From the NCBI RefSeq assembly GCF_042650565.1, contig NZ_JBHSBH010000015.1, forward strand, positions 434,001 to 498,000: a stretch of 64,000 nt of DNA, given 5' to 3'. The notes beneath the pieces are model-generated. The model searched no databases and was not told the origin of the DNA. It saw only the letters and a program-made list of their open reading frames with translations. Below are positions 25,192-36,475 of this stretch, one piece after another. The translations under genes and the position numbers were made by a program. The DNA is from Nocardiopsis_B sediminis. Its GTDB lineage: Bacteria; Actinomycetota; Actinomycetes; Streptosporangiales; Streptosporangiaceae. The number at the start of each line of letters is the position of its first letter. Within the stretch, counting starts at the first letter, position 1.

Positions 25192-25216
25192 NNNNNNNNN
25201 NNNNNNNNNNNNNNNN
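25192..25216. other. Unresolved bases (25 N)
   Basis: A run of 25 N between the DUF5998 gene and the phosphatase gene, possibly inside the phosphatase N-terminal coding region. Confidence 0.95.
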
Positions 25217-25285
25217 GGTGGCCGCCACCACCGGAGTCGACGTCACGGGCGGCGTGGGCGGCATCTCGCGGTCCCCTCTCGACGG

Positions 25286-25879
25286 TCAACGGGTGGTGGC
25301 CTCGGACAGCACGTTGGCGAAGTTGACCATGGTGGCCACCGGCTCGGGGCCGTCGGCGGTCTGGCTGACGCGCAGGGTCAGCGGCTCGGCGGTGATGGCG
25401 CCGGTGTAGCCGTGGTCGAGGTCGCAGGACTCGTCGGCGCAGGACGCCGGCTCCAGGTCGATGTGGGCGATGGCGCCCCAGTTGACGTTGAGGCTGATGC
25501 TCAGCACGACCTCGCTGGGCATGGTGCCCGCGACGTAGTTGGCGGGGTCGGAGACGACCCGGGTCAGCGCGACCGACTGGATGTTGCCGATCTGGATGGC
25601 GTCGGTCGTGGTGGAGGCGTGCGGGCGGCCGCCGTCCTCGGCGGGCGCGTGCTCGTCGGTGTGGCAGACGATCAGCCGGGTGGGGGTCAGCAGCAGGACG
25701 GTGATGTGCCGCCGCATCTCCATCGCCGGGTCGAAGGTGGCCTCGTGGTGGACGACGAAGGCGTCGGCGGTCTCGCCGCCGAGGGCGGTGGCGACGGCGT
25801 CGATCACGAGACCGGGGTAGTAACCGCTGCGCTCGATCTCCGAGCGCCAGTCGGTGGACACGGCACGGGTTTTCCTCAT
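25286..25879 (-). CDS. DUF5998 family protein
   Basis: Conserved actinobacterial protein of unknown function, 197 residues. Recognisable blocks: DWRSEIERSGYYPGLVIDAV, ADAFVVHHEATFD, RHITVLLLTPTRLIVCHTDEH, ASTTTDAIQIGNIQ and the end VNFANVLSEATTR. The strand-rich middle resembles a PH-like or bPH fold, which is my reading only. I chose the ATG at 25879 (AAGGAGG about 12 bases upstream); the frame stays open further upstream through a tandem repeat array, but that extension is repeat DNA. It lies directly upstream of the phosphatase gene and probably shares its transcript. Confidence 0.8.
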   Translation of the reverse strand: MRKTRAVSTDWRSEIERSGYYPGLVIDAVATALGGETADAFVVHHEATFDPAMEMRRHITVLLLTPTRLIVCHTDEHAPAEDGGRPHASTTTDAIQIGNIQSVALTRVVSDPANYVAGTMPSEVVLSISLNVNWGAIAHIDLEPASCADESCDLDHGYTGAITAEPLTLRVSQTADGPEPVATMVNFANVLSEATTR

Positions 25880-25929
25880 ACCTCCATCCTGCCTCCTTCC
25901 GGCGACAGATCGCACCTGCGGGGGCGACC

Positions 25930-26232
25930 GGCGAACGAGCGCAGGCGGCACCGCCGGCTGAAAGCCCCGCCCGCAGGGCCGTTGGAGCGGAGGGAGGAGG
26001 CGAGTGCGGCCCATGGATCCGTCACGGCGAGCCGACGAGCGAGCGCAGGCGGCCCTGCCAACGGCCGAAGGCCCCCGCCCGCAGGGCCGTTGGAGCAGAG
26101 GGAGGAGGCGAGTGCGGCCCATGGATCCGTCACGGCGAGCCGACGAGCGAGCGCAGGCGGCCCTGCCAACGGCCGAAGGCCCCCGCCCGCAGGGCCATCG
26201 GAGCAGAGGGAGGAGGCGAGTGTGACCCATGG
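25930..26232 (+). repeat. Tandem array of a dispersed repeat (three units, 108-bp period)
   Basis: Three head-to-tail units ending in CCCATGG at 26013, 26121 and 26229, exactly 108 bases apart. Units 2 and 3 are nearly identical; unit 1 is diverged. Each contains CGAGCGCAGGCGG (25936, 26040, 26148), and units 2 and 3 carry a perfect inverted repeat GGCCCTGC/GCAGGGCC (26051-26088, 26159-26196). Each ends in a purine-rich GAGGGAGGAGGCGAGTG followed by ATG, like a ribosome-binding site and start codon. Related copies are at 23926-24006 and 56231-56333. Confidence 0.85.
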
Positions 26233-26265
26233 ATAAGGCAGGCGCGTGCGGGTAGGGCCCCCGGC

Positions 26266-26436
26266 ATGATCGAAGCCACCGTTCCACCGCCTCCCGCTCC
26301 GCCGACGCCCACCCCGGGTCCGTTGCCTCCCGACCCGATGCCGGTGCCGCCCGAGCCCCCGATGCCCGAGCCCGAGCCGGAGCGCCGCCCCGGGCCGTTC
26401 CCGCCCGAGCGCGAGCCCGAGCCCGAACCCGCGTGA
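26266..26436 (+). CDS. Small Pro/Glu-rich open frame (doubtful)
   Basis: A 56-codon frame encoding an almost purely Pro/Glu/Arg peptide (MIEATVPPPPAPPTPTPG..., then PEPEPERRPGPF). The composition is low complexity and the ribosome-binding site is weak, so it may be non-coding GC-skewed DNA between the repeat array and the 3' end of the GNAT/acyl-CoA-synthetase gene. No family recognised. Confidence 0.25.
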   Translation: MIEATVPPPPAPPTPTPGPLPPDPMPVPPEPPMPEPEPERRPGPFPPEREPEPEPA

Positions 26437-26465
26437 GCCGGATCCCCGCGGTCGCCCGCGCGGTG

Positions 26466-29237
26466 TCAGAAGGTCACGCCGCGCAGGCGCCGCGGGCCGG
26501 AGTCGGGACGCACCTCGGGCGCCCGGCGCAGCCACAGGCGCGCCCCCAGGACGTGCGCGCCCTCGGCGTTGACGATGACCGGGTCCAGGTCGACGTGGGC
26601 GACCTCCGGGAAGGAGTCCACGAGGCGTGAGACGCGGATGAGCAGGACCTCCAGCGCCTCCACATCGGGCTGCTCGGCCAGCGAGGTCGCCCCGGCGGGC
26701 AGGCCGAACAGCAGCGGGGCCGCGCGCACGGCGTGGACGAGGTCCGAGGCGTCGGTGTCGGTCAGCGGCGCGAGCCGGAATGCCCGGTCGTCGAGCAGTT
26801 CGGCGGTCACGTCCCCCAGCCCGAACCCCACGACCGAGCCGAACGACGGGTTCTCGCCGGCCCGGATCACGGTGGGCACCCCCGGCACCACCATGCGCTG
26901 CACGACGAGCATCGCTTCGTCGCCGAGCCGGTCGTGGAGGGCGGTGTAGGCGCTGCGCACGTCGGCGGGCGAGCGCAGGTCGGCCCGGATACCGCTGCCG
27001 CCGGAGCGCAGCCGCAGGTCGGGGGCGTTGGCCTTGACGACGATGGGGTAGCCCAGCTCCTCGGCCGCGGCGACCGCGGCTTCGGGCGACGCCACGGGGA
27101 TGTCGCGCCACACGTCGATTCCATAGCAGCGCAGCAGGTCGTGCGCGGTGTCGGTGGCGACCGCGGTCTCCTCGTTGTGCACCGGCTCGCTGGTGAACCA
27201 GACGCCGTGGGGCGCCTCGGGGGCGTCGTCGGCCTTGTCCAGGGTGCGGTCGATGATCTCGCGGGCCCGCGCCCCCTCGATGTCGGGGAGCTCGGGGTGG
27301 CGGCCCGGGTCGCGGCGGCGCCACATGGCGTACCGGGTGGCGTGCGCGAGCGCCCGCACGGCGTCCTCGGGCGCGGGGTAGGACGGCACGGACCCGCGGG
27401 CGGTCTCGCCGTTGGGGCCGGTCCGCCGCAGCTCCTCGGGCAGCCCCTGATAGCCCAGGTAGGTGGTGATGATGGGCTTGTCGGCGGTGGCGGCCTTGGC
27501 CCGCATGACCTCGGCGACGTCGCCCGAGATCGGAGTCAGGGCGGGGATGAACACCACGACCACGGCGTGCACGGAATCGTCGGCGAGGGCGGTGGTCAGC
27601 GCGGCGTCGAAGTCGTCGGCGGTGGCCTTGGGGCCGAGGTCGACGGGTTCGTGCGGCTTGAGCCCGGAGCGCACGCAGGCGTCCTTGACCAGCAGCCCCA
27701 GGGAGTCGGAGTTGCCCAGGATGCCCACGCGCGGCCCGCTGGGCAGCGGCTGGTAGGCGAAGAGCTGGGCGACGTCGAAGAGCTGGGTGATGTCGTCGAC
27801 GCGCACGACGCCGGCCTGCTGGAACAGGGAGGTCACCGCGTAGTCGGGCAGGGCCAGCGCGCCGGCCGCGTGCCCGGTGGGCACGCCCTGGGAGGAGCCG
27901 CCGCTGCGCACGGCCACGACCGGCTTCTGCTGGGCGAGGCGCCGGGCCAGCCGGGTGAACTTGCGCGGGTTGCCGAGCGACTCCAGGTACTGGAGCACGA
28001 CCTCGGTGGCCGGGTCCTCCTGCCAGTACTGCACGAGGTCGTTGCCGGACACATCGGCGCGGTTGCCCGCGGAGACGAAGGTGGACAGCCCCATGCCGCG
28101 TTCGGCGACTCGTTGCAGGATCGCGCGGCCCAGGGCGCCCGACTGGGAGAAGAAGCCGATCGGCCCGCGCGGGGGCACGTACGGCGACAGGGTGGCGTTC
28201 AGCGACACCGCGGGGTCGGTGTTGGCGATCCCGAGGCAGTTGGGGCCGACGACCCGCATGCCCGCGGCGCGCGCCATGCTGACCAGCGCATCCTGGCGCT
28301 CGCGGCCCTCGGGCCCGGACTCGCCGAAGCCGGAGCTGACGACCACCAGGCCGTGCACGCCCTTCTGCGCGCACTCCTCGACGACGTCGGGCACCATGTC
28401 GGCGCGCACCGCGACCACGGCGAGGTCGACCTGGTCGGGGATGTCGAGCACGCTGGGGTAGGCGCGCACCCCCGCGACCGCCGCGGCCTCGGGGTGCACG
28501 GGGTAGACCGGGCCCTGGAAGTCGCCGGCGAGCAGGTTGCGCAGCGCGGTCTGGCCGATCGTGTGCGCGGTGCGGCTGGCGCCGATGACCGCCACGGACC
28601 CCGGGAACAGCAGCCGGGCGATGGAGCGCGATTCGGCGCGCTGCTCGCGGGCGCGCATGACCTCCTGGGCGCTGTCGGTGGGGGCGAGGTCGAGCGTGAG
28701 GCGGATGACCCCCTCGTCGAAGGTCTGCTGGGCGACGTACCCGGCCTCGCGGAAGACGTTGATCATCCGCCGGTTCTCGGGCAGGACGTCGGCGCTGAAC
28801 TTGCGCACCCCCCGCTCCCGGGCGGCCGCCCCGATGTGCTCCAGCAGCACCGACGCCAGCCCGCGGCCCTGGTGGGCGTCCTCGACGACGAAGGCGACCT
28901 CGGCCTCTTCGGGGGTGACCTTGTCGTAGCGCACCACCGCGACCATGACGCCCGAGATGGTCGCCACCAGCGCCACCCGGTCCTCGTAGTCGACCGTGGT
29001 GAACCGCTTGACGTCGCGCGCCGACAGCTTGGGGTAGGGCGCGAAGAACCGGTAGTAGATGGTCTCGGGCGAGAGCCGGGAGTGGAACTCCCGCAGGAGA
29101 TCGGCGTCGTCCGGGGAGATGGGGCGCAGATGCGCGGTTCCGCCGTCGGTCAGGACGACGTCGGCTTCCCAGTGGTTCGGGTATGACTGCACGGTTTTGA
29201 GAGTAAACGAGATCGGCCCGATCGTGGCGTAGCCCAC
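26466..29237 (-). CDS. Bifunctional GNAT acetyltransferase / ADP-forming acyl-CoA synthetase-like protein (Pat type)
   Basis: 923 residues. The N-terminal GNAT domain (about 35-190) has HQGRGLASVLLEHI as the acetyl-CoA loop. It is followed by NDP-forming acyl-CoA synthetase domains: CoA-binding SVAVIGASRTAHTIG near 215, VVGPNCLGIANT, FFSQSGALGRAIL, and a C-terminal ATP-grasp part with YPIVVKANAPDL. Actinobacterial Pat proteins with these modules are protein lysine acetyltransferases that act on acyl-CoA synthetases and other enzymes (family knowledge), with the GNAT domain at either end. The start is uncertain: GTG at 29192, giving VQSYPNHWEADVV, fits homologues better than GTG at 29237, but neither has a strong ribosome-binding site. 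It is divergent from a PfkB kinase gene. Confidence 0.85.
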   Translation of the reverse strand: MGYATIGPISFTLKTVQSYPNHWEADVVLTDGGTAHLRPISPDDADLLREFHSRLSPETIYYRFFAPYPKLSARDVKRFTTVDYEDRVALVATISGVMVAVVRYDKVTPEEAEVAFVVEDAHQGRGLASVLLEHIGAAARERGVRKFSADVLPENRRMINVFREAGYVAQQTFDEGVIRLTLDLAPTDSAQEVMRAREQRAESRSIARLLFPGSVAVIGASRTAHTIGQTALRNLLAGDFQGPVYPVHPEAAAVAGVRAYPSVLDIPDQVDLAVVAVRADMVPDVVEECAQKGVHGLVVVSSGFGESGPEGRERQDALVSMARAAGMRVVGPNCLGIANTDPAVSLNATLSPYVPPRGPIGFFSQSGALGRAILQRVAERGMGLSTFVSAGNRADVSGNDLVQYWQEDPATEVVLQYLESLGNPRKFTRLARRLAQQKPVVAVRSGGSSQGVPTGHAAGALALPDYAVTSLFQQAGVVRVDDITQLFDVAQLFAYQPLPSGPRVGILGNSDSLGLLVKDACVRSGLKPHEPVDLGPKATADDFDAALTTALADDSVHAVVVVFIPALTPISGDVAEVMRAKAATADKPIITTYLGYQGLPEELRRTGPNGETARGSVPSYPAPEDAVRALAHATRYAMWRRRDPGRHPELPDIEGARAREIIDRTLDKADDAPEAPHGVWFTSEPVHNEETAVATDTAHDLLRCYGIDVWRDIPVASPEAAVAAAEELGYPIVVKANAPDLRLRSGGSGIRADLRSPADVRSAYTALHDRLGDEAMLVVQRMVVPGVPTVIRAGENPSFGSVVGFGLGDVTAELLDDRAFRLAPLTDTDASDLVHAVRAAPLLFGLPAGATSLAEQPDVEALEVLLIRVSRLVDSFPEVAHVDLDPVIVNAEGAHVLGARLWLRRAPEVRPDSGPRRLRGVTF

Positions 29238-29428
29238 TCCCTGTCAGCGCGTGCGCACGGGCGGGCGGGGACGCGCAGGCCCGGCCGCCCGGGGCGCCCG
29301 GCTCTGCCACAACTTCGTTACCCGCCGTCTCCCCTGGACCTGTTAACGTCTCTTGACGACACAGGATTCAGGGTGAAATCGCAGGCGGGACCCCCGGTTT
29401 CCGGGGCGGCAAGGTGGTGGATGAGGTA

Positions 29429-30331
29429 ATGGCACGAGTGGTCGTGATCGGCGATCTCATGACCGACGCCGTGGCACGGGCGTTTTACCCGCTCGCGCGC
29501 GGTAGCGACACCCCCGCCTCGGTCATCACCTACGGCGGCGGCAGCGGCGCCAACGTGGCCGCGTGGCTGGCCATGGAGGGCACCGACACCACGTTCGTCG
29601 GCCGCCGCGGCTCCGACATCACAGGCCGCACCCGTGAGATGGAGCTCATGGGCTATGGCATGGACTCCCGCGTGGTCATGGACCCCGAGCGGCCCACCGG
29701 CACCTGCGTGGTCATGATCACCCACCGCGGCGACCGCACCATGCTCAGCGACCCCGGCGCCAACGCCCGCCTCCAGCCCGAGGACCTGCCGCGCGACGTG
29801 TTCGGCCCCGACGGCCACCTGCACGTTTCGGGCTACACCCTGATCAATGAGCACTCCCGCCGCGCGGCGCGCGTGGCGCTGCGCATGGCACGCGAGACCG
29901 GGATGTCGATCTCGGTCGACTGCGGGTCGCACGCCCCGCTGGAGCGCGCCGGTGCCGAGAACTTCCTCGACTGGACCAACGGCGCCCGCCTGTTGTTCGC
30001 CAACGTCGACCAGGCCACCGTGCTGACCGGGCGCGAAGAGGCCGAGGCGGCGGCCAAGGTGCTCACCGCCTGGTACCCCAACGTCGTGATCAAGCTGGGC
30101 GACGCCGGTGCGCTGTGGGCGTCCAAGACGCGCGACGACATCGTGGTGGTGCCGGCCGAGCCGGTGGAGCCTTCGCCGGGCTCGATCGGCGCGGGCGACG
30201 CGTTCATGGCCGGGTTCCTGCCGTCGTGGCTGACCGGCAAGCACCCCAAGGACGCCCTTGCGGCGGCGCAGCGCCTGGCCGCGCGCGCCCTGCACCAGCC
30301 CGGCGCCCGCCCCGACCTCGGCGACGCCTGA
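29429..30331 (+). CDS. PfkB-family carbohydrate kinase
   Basis: Ribokinase-like sugar or nucleoside kinase, 300 residues. N-terminal VVVIGDLMTD and the glycine-rich VITYGGGSGANVAAWLA (PfkB signature 1) lie near residues 30-50. The C-terminal signature 2 is PGSIGAGDAFMAGFL, where the Asp of GAGD is the catalytic base. The phosphoryl acceptor is unknown. The ATG at 29429 follows GATGAGGTA. The gene is divergent from the GNAT/acyl-CoA-synthetase gene and convergent with the RecQ helicase gene. Confidence 0.87.
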   Translation: MARVVVIGDLMTDAVARAFYPLARGSDTPASVITYGGGSGANVAAWLAMEGTDTTFVGRRGSDITGRTREMELMGYGMDSRVVMDPERPTGTCVVMITHRGDRTMLSDPGANARLQPEDLPRDVFGPDGHLHVSGYTLINEHSRRAARVALRMARETGMSISVDCGSHAPLERAGAENFLDWTNGARLLFANVDQATVLTGREEAEAAAKVLTAWYPNVVIKLGDAGALWASKTRDDIVVVPAEPVEPSPGSIGAGDAFMAGFLPSWLTGKHPKDALAAAQRLAARALHQPGARPDLGDA

Positions 30332-30448
30332 CCGTTCGTCTCTCCCCCTCCTCCCTCTCCGTTCTCCCTCTTGCTGCGGGCCCGAACCGGCCGCGGTGCC
30401 GGCCGGATCGGCCTCCTTCGCGTGCCCCGCGGGCTGAGCGTGGAACCT

Positions 30449-32596
<2,148 letters not shown>

Positions 32597-32743
32597 GCCT
32601 CTTTGCTACCAGAAACCCAGCCCCGGCCCGGCCCGCCGTCCACAGGTGAAGTTCTGCGTTCTCCGCTCAGCCCGGGGCTTCCCGCGCCCCTCCGGCCCGC
32701 TCCGCGGGGTTCCCCGCTCAGCCGATGGGTCCGCCGGCCCGGC

Positions 32744-33097
32744 TCACCGCGATGGCCTCCGGGTGGTGCGGACGGCCTCCTCCAGTTCGTCGGTGACCAG
32801 GCGCTCGGAGTCGACCATGCCGCGGCTGTAGGAGACGCGGCCGAGGGTCTGGGCGAGGACGGGGACCGTGACCGCCTGGAACAGCGCCGCCAGGCCCAGG
32901 GGCACCGCCGAGCGCACATCGGGCAGCTGGAAGGCCGCGGCGACCAGGATCAGGAACAGCCCGACGGTGTCGGGCTTGGTGGCGGCGTGCATCCGGCCCA
33001 GCAGGGTCGGGAACCGCACCAGCCCGATGGTGCCGACGAGGGTGAACAGGGCCCCCAGGGGCAGCGTGACGGCCGTGATCCAGTCAGTCGCGGTCAT
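32744..33097 (-). CDS. mrpG: Mrp-type Na+/H+ antiporter subunit G
   Basis: 117 residues, with about three transmembrane segments. LGALFTLVGTIGLVRFPTLLGRMHAATKPDT is the MnhG/PhaG block. Last gene of a seven-gene Mrp (Mnh/Pha) operon that exports Na+ or K+ for H+ using the membrane potential. The start overlaps subunit F by 14 bases. Confidence 0.9.
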   Translation of the reverse strand: MTATDWITAVTLPLGALFTLVGTIGLVRFPTLLGRMHAATKPDTVGLFLILVAAAFQLPDVRSAVPLGLAALFQAVTVPVLAQTLGRVSYSRGMVDSERLVTDELEEAVRTTRRPSR

Positions 33098-33362
33098 GGG
33101 CCCTCCTCTCGGCGAAACGGGTGGCGGTGATCGTGCCGACGAAGCCCAGGAGGGCGATCGCCACCATGAGCCCGATGTAGGCGGTGTCGCCGCGCAGGGC
33201 GACCTCCACGGCGATGAAGCTGACCAGCAGCACCGACAGGGCGTTGAGGCAGACGATGCGGTCGAGCACCGACGGCCCGCGCACCAGCCGGTACAGCGTG
33301 CACAGCACGGCCAGCCCCAGCATCACGAACGCGGCGGTGTAGGCGTGGTCCAGGATGGTCAC
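33084..33362 (-). CDS. mrpF: Mrp-type Na+/H+ antiporter subunit F
   Basis: 92 residues with about three transmembrane segments; TLYRLVRGPSVLDRIVCLNAL is the MnhF signature. The GTG at 33362 overlaps the subunit E stop (GTGA). Small membrane subunit, needed for complex assembly in characterised Mrp systems. Confidence 0.9.
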   Translation of the reverse strand: MTILDHAYTAAFVMLGLAVLCTLYRLVRGPSVLDRIVCLNALSVLLVSFIAVEVALRGDTAYIGLMVAIALLGFVGTITATRFAERRAHDRD

Positions 33363-33982
33363 CGCTCCTCCTCTCGGCTTCCGCCGCCCTGCGCGGGCTC
33401 CCCCTCGGGGACGCTCCGCTCGAACTCGGCGATGTCGGCGGGGGTCCCGAACGCGCGCACGATCAGCTCCTCGGTGCGGCGCACCTGGCGGCGCAGCCGC
33501 TCCACCGCGGCCTCGGAGTCGATGGGGGCGCCGTGGACGTAGACCATCCCCTGGTCCCGGTTGAGCTCGATGACCAGGCTGCCGGAGACCAGCGACAGCC
33601 CCGCGCTGACCGCGGCGAGCAGGAAGTCGGAGTCGGTGCGCATCGGGACCGCGACGATCGCGCCGCGCATCAGGCGCGGGCGCCACAGGGCGTGCACGGC
33701 CACGCGCGCGCTCGACACGATCAGCTCGGTGAGGATGTACCCGCCCAGCTTCAGCGCGTACACCGGGTGGAAGCCCAGCCGGACCGGGATGTGCGGCAGT
33801 TTGGCGGCCGCGTAGCACACCGAGCCCACGGCGGCCCCGGCGATCACCGTTCCGGGGCTGGGGTCGCCCCACAGGATGACCCACATGAGGGTGAGCCAGA
33901 TGACGGTGGGCAGGCGGCCCGCCAGGCGCCGCAGCGCCGAGCGGGTCTCGGGGATCGGGACGGTGCCCGTCGCCTCACTCAT
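33359..33982 (-). CDS. mrpE: Mrp-type Na+/H+ antiporter subunit E
   Basis: 207 residues, MnhE (DUF68) family, with hydrophobic segments near residues 25-70 and 90-110 and a cytoplasmic domain with GMVYVHGAPI. The ATG overlaps the subunit D stop by four bases (ATGA). The C-terminal tail is Glu/Gly-rich. Confidence 0.9.
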   Translation of the reverse strand: MSEATGTVPIPETRSALRRLAGRLPTVIWLTLMWVILWGDPSPGTVIAGAAVGSVCYAAAKLPHIPVRLGFHPVYALKLGGYILTELIVSSARVAVHALWRPRLMRGAIVAVPMRTDSDFLLAAVSAGLSLVSGSLVIELNRDQGMVYVHGAPIDSEAAVERLRRQVRRTEELIVRAFGTPADIAEFERSVPEGEPAQGGGSREEER

Positions 33983-35511
33983 GACGTCGTCCCTCCTCCG
34001 CCGAGCACGGCCTCGACATAGGCGCCGCCTTCGAGCAGGTCGTGTGCCGCGGTGAACGCGATCTCGGCCAGCGGGCCCGCCGCGAAGGCCACGAACAGCC
34101 CGACCCCGACCATGACGCCGGTCATCATGGTCATCATCCGCAGCCCGCCGCGGTTGGATCCGCGCCGCAGCTGCTCGCGGGCCTCGACCATGTCGGGCAT
34201 CGGGGTGCCCCAGAACCCGCGCACCCAGATGCGGAAGATCGCCATCATCGTGAGCAGGCTGGTGGCCACGCCCGCGGCGATGCCGAGCCACACCAGGCGG
34301 CCGCCGGCCTCGGCGCCGGCCTCGAACAGCGCGACCTTGGCGATGAAGCCGGACATCGGCGGCAGCCCGGCCAGGCTCATCGCGGGCAGGAAGAAGAACA
34401 GCGCCAGAGCGGGCGACACCGTGGTCAGGCCGCGGACTGCCCGCAGCGAGGTGTGCCCGACGTACTGCCGGATGAGGCCGTTGACCAGGAACAGCGTGGC
34501 CTGGACGACGATGTGGTGCACCAGGTAGATCACCACCCCGGCGATGCCCGCGACCGAGTTCAGCCCCAGCCCGAAGATCATGAACCCGATGTGGCTCACC
34601 AGGGCGAAGGACATGACCCGGTTGATGTCGTCCTGCACCAGGGCGCCGAGGATGCCGACGATCATGGTCGCGATGGCGATCCACAGCAGCACCGACGAGA
34701 TGTCGTCGCCGCCGAACAGCAGCGTCTGGGTGCGGATGATCGCGTAGACGGCGACCTTGGTCAGCAGCGCGGCGAAGATCGCCGAGATGCGGGTGATGGC
34801 CACCGGGTAGCTGTCGGGCAGCCAGAAGTGCATCGGCACGATGGCGGCCTTGATCCCGAAGACCACGAGGAACATCAGCGCCAGGACCATGCTCAGGGCC
34901 GGGGGCGCGGTGCCGAGCTTGCCGGCGATGTCGGCGAGGTTGACCGTGCCGGTCAGGGCGTAGACGAGGGCGATCCCGGTGAGGAAGAGGATCGACGAGG
35001 TCAGGCTGACGACCGTGTAGATCATGCTGGCCCGCACGCGCTCGCGGGTGGGCGCCTGCGTGATCAGGGCGTAGCTGGCGGTCAGCATGATCTCGAAGCC
35101 GACGAAGAGGTTGAACAGGTCCCCGGCGAGGAAGCTCAGGCACACGCCCGCGGTGAGCACCAGGTAGATGGGGTGGAACACCTGGGGCATCGCGCGGCTG
35201 AGCCCGCCGATGTCCTGCCCGATGGCGTAGAGCAGCACGATGAGCAGGACCGACGAGGACACCAGCAGCAGCAGCGCGGTCAGCGGGTCGGCCACGACGG
35301 TGATGCCGAGCGGCGCCTGCCAGCCGCCGGCCTGGCTGGTGAGCACGGTGCCGTCGGAGGTGCGGTACAGGAGCAGGGCGGCGTCGGCGACCACGGCCGC
35401 CAGCGTCAGGACGCTGGTGACCTGCTGCGAGCGCGGGCTGCGCCGCATCAGCAGGGTCGCCGCCGCCCCCAGGAGCGGGACCAGGAAGGGCACCGCGAGC
35501 AGTGCGTTCAC
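33979..35511 (-). CDS. mrpD: Mrp-type Na+/H+ antiporter subunit D
   Basis: 510 residues, about 14 transmembrane segments, homologous to respiratory complex I subunits NuoM/N. The key proton-path Glu is in VGFEIMLTASYALI near residue 137, with Lys residues in later helices. It overlaps subunits C and E by four bases each. With subunit A it forms the ion-translocating core. Confidence 0.92.
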   Translation of the reverse strand: MNALLAVPFLVPLLGAAATLLMRRSPRSQQVTSVLTLAAVVADAALLLYRTSDGTVLTSQAGGWQAPLGITVVADPLTALLLLVSSSVLLIVLLYAIGQDIGGLSRAMPQVFHPIYLVLTAGVCLSFLAGDLFNLFVGFEIMLTASYALITQAPTRERVRASMIYTVVSLTSSILFLTGIALVYALTGTVNLADIAGKLGTAPPALSMVLALMFLVVFGIKAAIVPMHFWLPDSYPVAITRISAIFAALLTKVAVYAIIRTQTLLFGGDDISSVLLWIAIATMIVGILGALVQDDINRVMSFALVSHIGFMIFGLGLNSVAGIAGVVIYLVHHIVVQATLFLVNGLIRQYVGHTSLRAVRGLTTVSPALALFFFLPAMSLAGLPPMSGFIAKVALFEAGAEAGGRLVWLGIAAGVATSLLTMMAIFRIWVRGFWGTPMPDMVEAREQLRRGSNRGGLRMMTMMTGVMVGVGLFVAFAAGPLAEIAFTAAHDLLEGGAYVEAVLGGGGTTS

Positions 35512-35882
35512 GAGGAGTCCTCCGGCTCGGTCAGGCGGCCGATGCGCGCGTCCTCCAGGTCGGCGGGGACTTCGTCGTTGTCATCGCCCAGCCAGACGCG
35601 GTAGGCGAGGGCGAGCAGGAACGTCGTGACGCCGAAGGTGATGACGATGGCGGTGAGCGCCATGGCCTGCGGCAGCGGGTCGGACATCTGCCCTTCCTGG
35701 CCGGTCAGCAGCGGCGGCAGCGTGATGGCGGTGTCGGTCAGCATCAGCGACAGGTTCGCCGCGTGCCCCAGGATGAGGATGCCGAAGACCACGCGCATCA
35801 GGGAGCGCTGCAACAGCAGGTAGAAGCCGCTGGAGTAGAGGACCGCGACGGTGACGACGAGGAGGAGGCCGGGCGGGGTCAT
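35508..35882 (-). CDS. mrpC: Mrp-type Na+/H+ antiporter subunit C
   Basis: 124 residues, three transmembrane segments, NuoK-like. VVFGILILGHAANLSLM and DPLPQAMALTAIVITFGVT are the characteristic blocks. Overlaps subunits B and D by four bases. Confidence 0.92.
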   Translation of the reverse strand: MTPPGLLLVVTVAVLYSSGFYLLLQRSLMRVVFGILILGHAANLSLMLTDTAITLPPLLTGQEGQMSDPLPQAMALTAIVITFGVTTFLLALAYRVWLGDDNDEVPADLEDARIGRLTEPEDSS

Positions 35883-36475
35883 GCGCCGCCCCCTCCGGTG
35901 AAGCGCGGGCGCCGGACGCGCTCGCGCGCCTTCTCGGCCCGTGCCTCCTCTTCCTCCGCCTCCATGCGGGCACCCAGTGATGCCACGACGGACAGGACCA
36001 GACCGACGACGATGAGGAACACCCCCGATTCGAAGACGAGATAGCTCGCGAACTTGACCTCGCCGAAGACCGGCAGCGCCGCGGTGAAGGTGTGGACCTC
36101 CAGGATCGGGCCGCCGATCAGCAGCGGGAACGCCGCTGTGGCGCAGGCGAGGAACAGCCCGATGGCGAGCAGGCCGTTGGGGCGCATGGGCAGCCCCGCG
36201 GCCAGCTCATGGCGCCCGCCGGCGATGTAGCGCAGCACGTAGGCCATGCTCGCCACGAGGCCGCCGGCGAACCCGCCGCCGGGGCGGTCATGCCCCGAGA
36301 CCAGCAGGAAGACGGAGAAGGTGAGGATCGCGGGGATCAGCAGCCGGGCCACGACCTCCAGCAGCACCGAGCGGGGGCCGAAGGCGGGGCGGACCGCGGT
36401 GCTCAGCCAGCGTTCACGCGGCGCCTCCCAGTCCTCGGGGGGTGCGGCTTCGTCACGGCTGTCCCTGGTGCTCAC
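35879..36475 (-). CDS. mrpB: Mrp-type Na+/H+ antiporter subunit B
   Basis: 198 residues. The MnhB signature HDRPGGGFAGGLV lies near residues 64-76, followed by several transmembrane helices and a Glu/Arg-rich cytoplasmic tail. It overlaps the end of subunit A by 23 bases and subunit C by four. Confidence 0.92.
   Translation of the reverse strand: MSTRDSRDEAAPPEDWEAPRERWLSTAVRPAFGPRSVLLEVVARLLIPAILTFSVFLLVSGHDRPGGGFAGGLVASMAYVLRYIAGGRHELAAGLPMRPNGLLAIGLFLACATAAFPLLIGGPILEVHTFTAALPVFGEVKFASYLVFESGVFLIVVGLVLSVVASLGARMEAEEEEARAEKARERVRRPRFTGGGGA

Noticed and set aside
26004..26225. Repeat-encoded peptide frames in the 108-bp array (both strands)
   Set aside because: The frames stay open only because the repeat unit is a multiple of three; the translations have no family and the repeat also occurs outside coding sequence.
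25930..26232. CRISPR array
   Set aside because: The units are contiguous 108-bp repeats without unique spacers and no cas gene is present.
26733..29186. 817-codon plus-strand open frame opposite the GNAT/acyl-CoA-synthetase gene
   Set aside because: Gly/Val/His-rich antisense shadow; the minus-strand protein has complete domain motifs.
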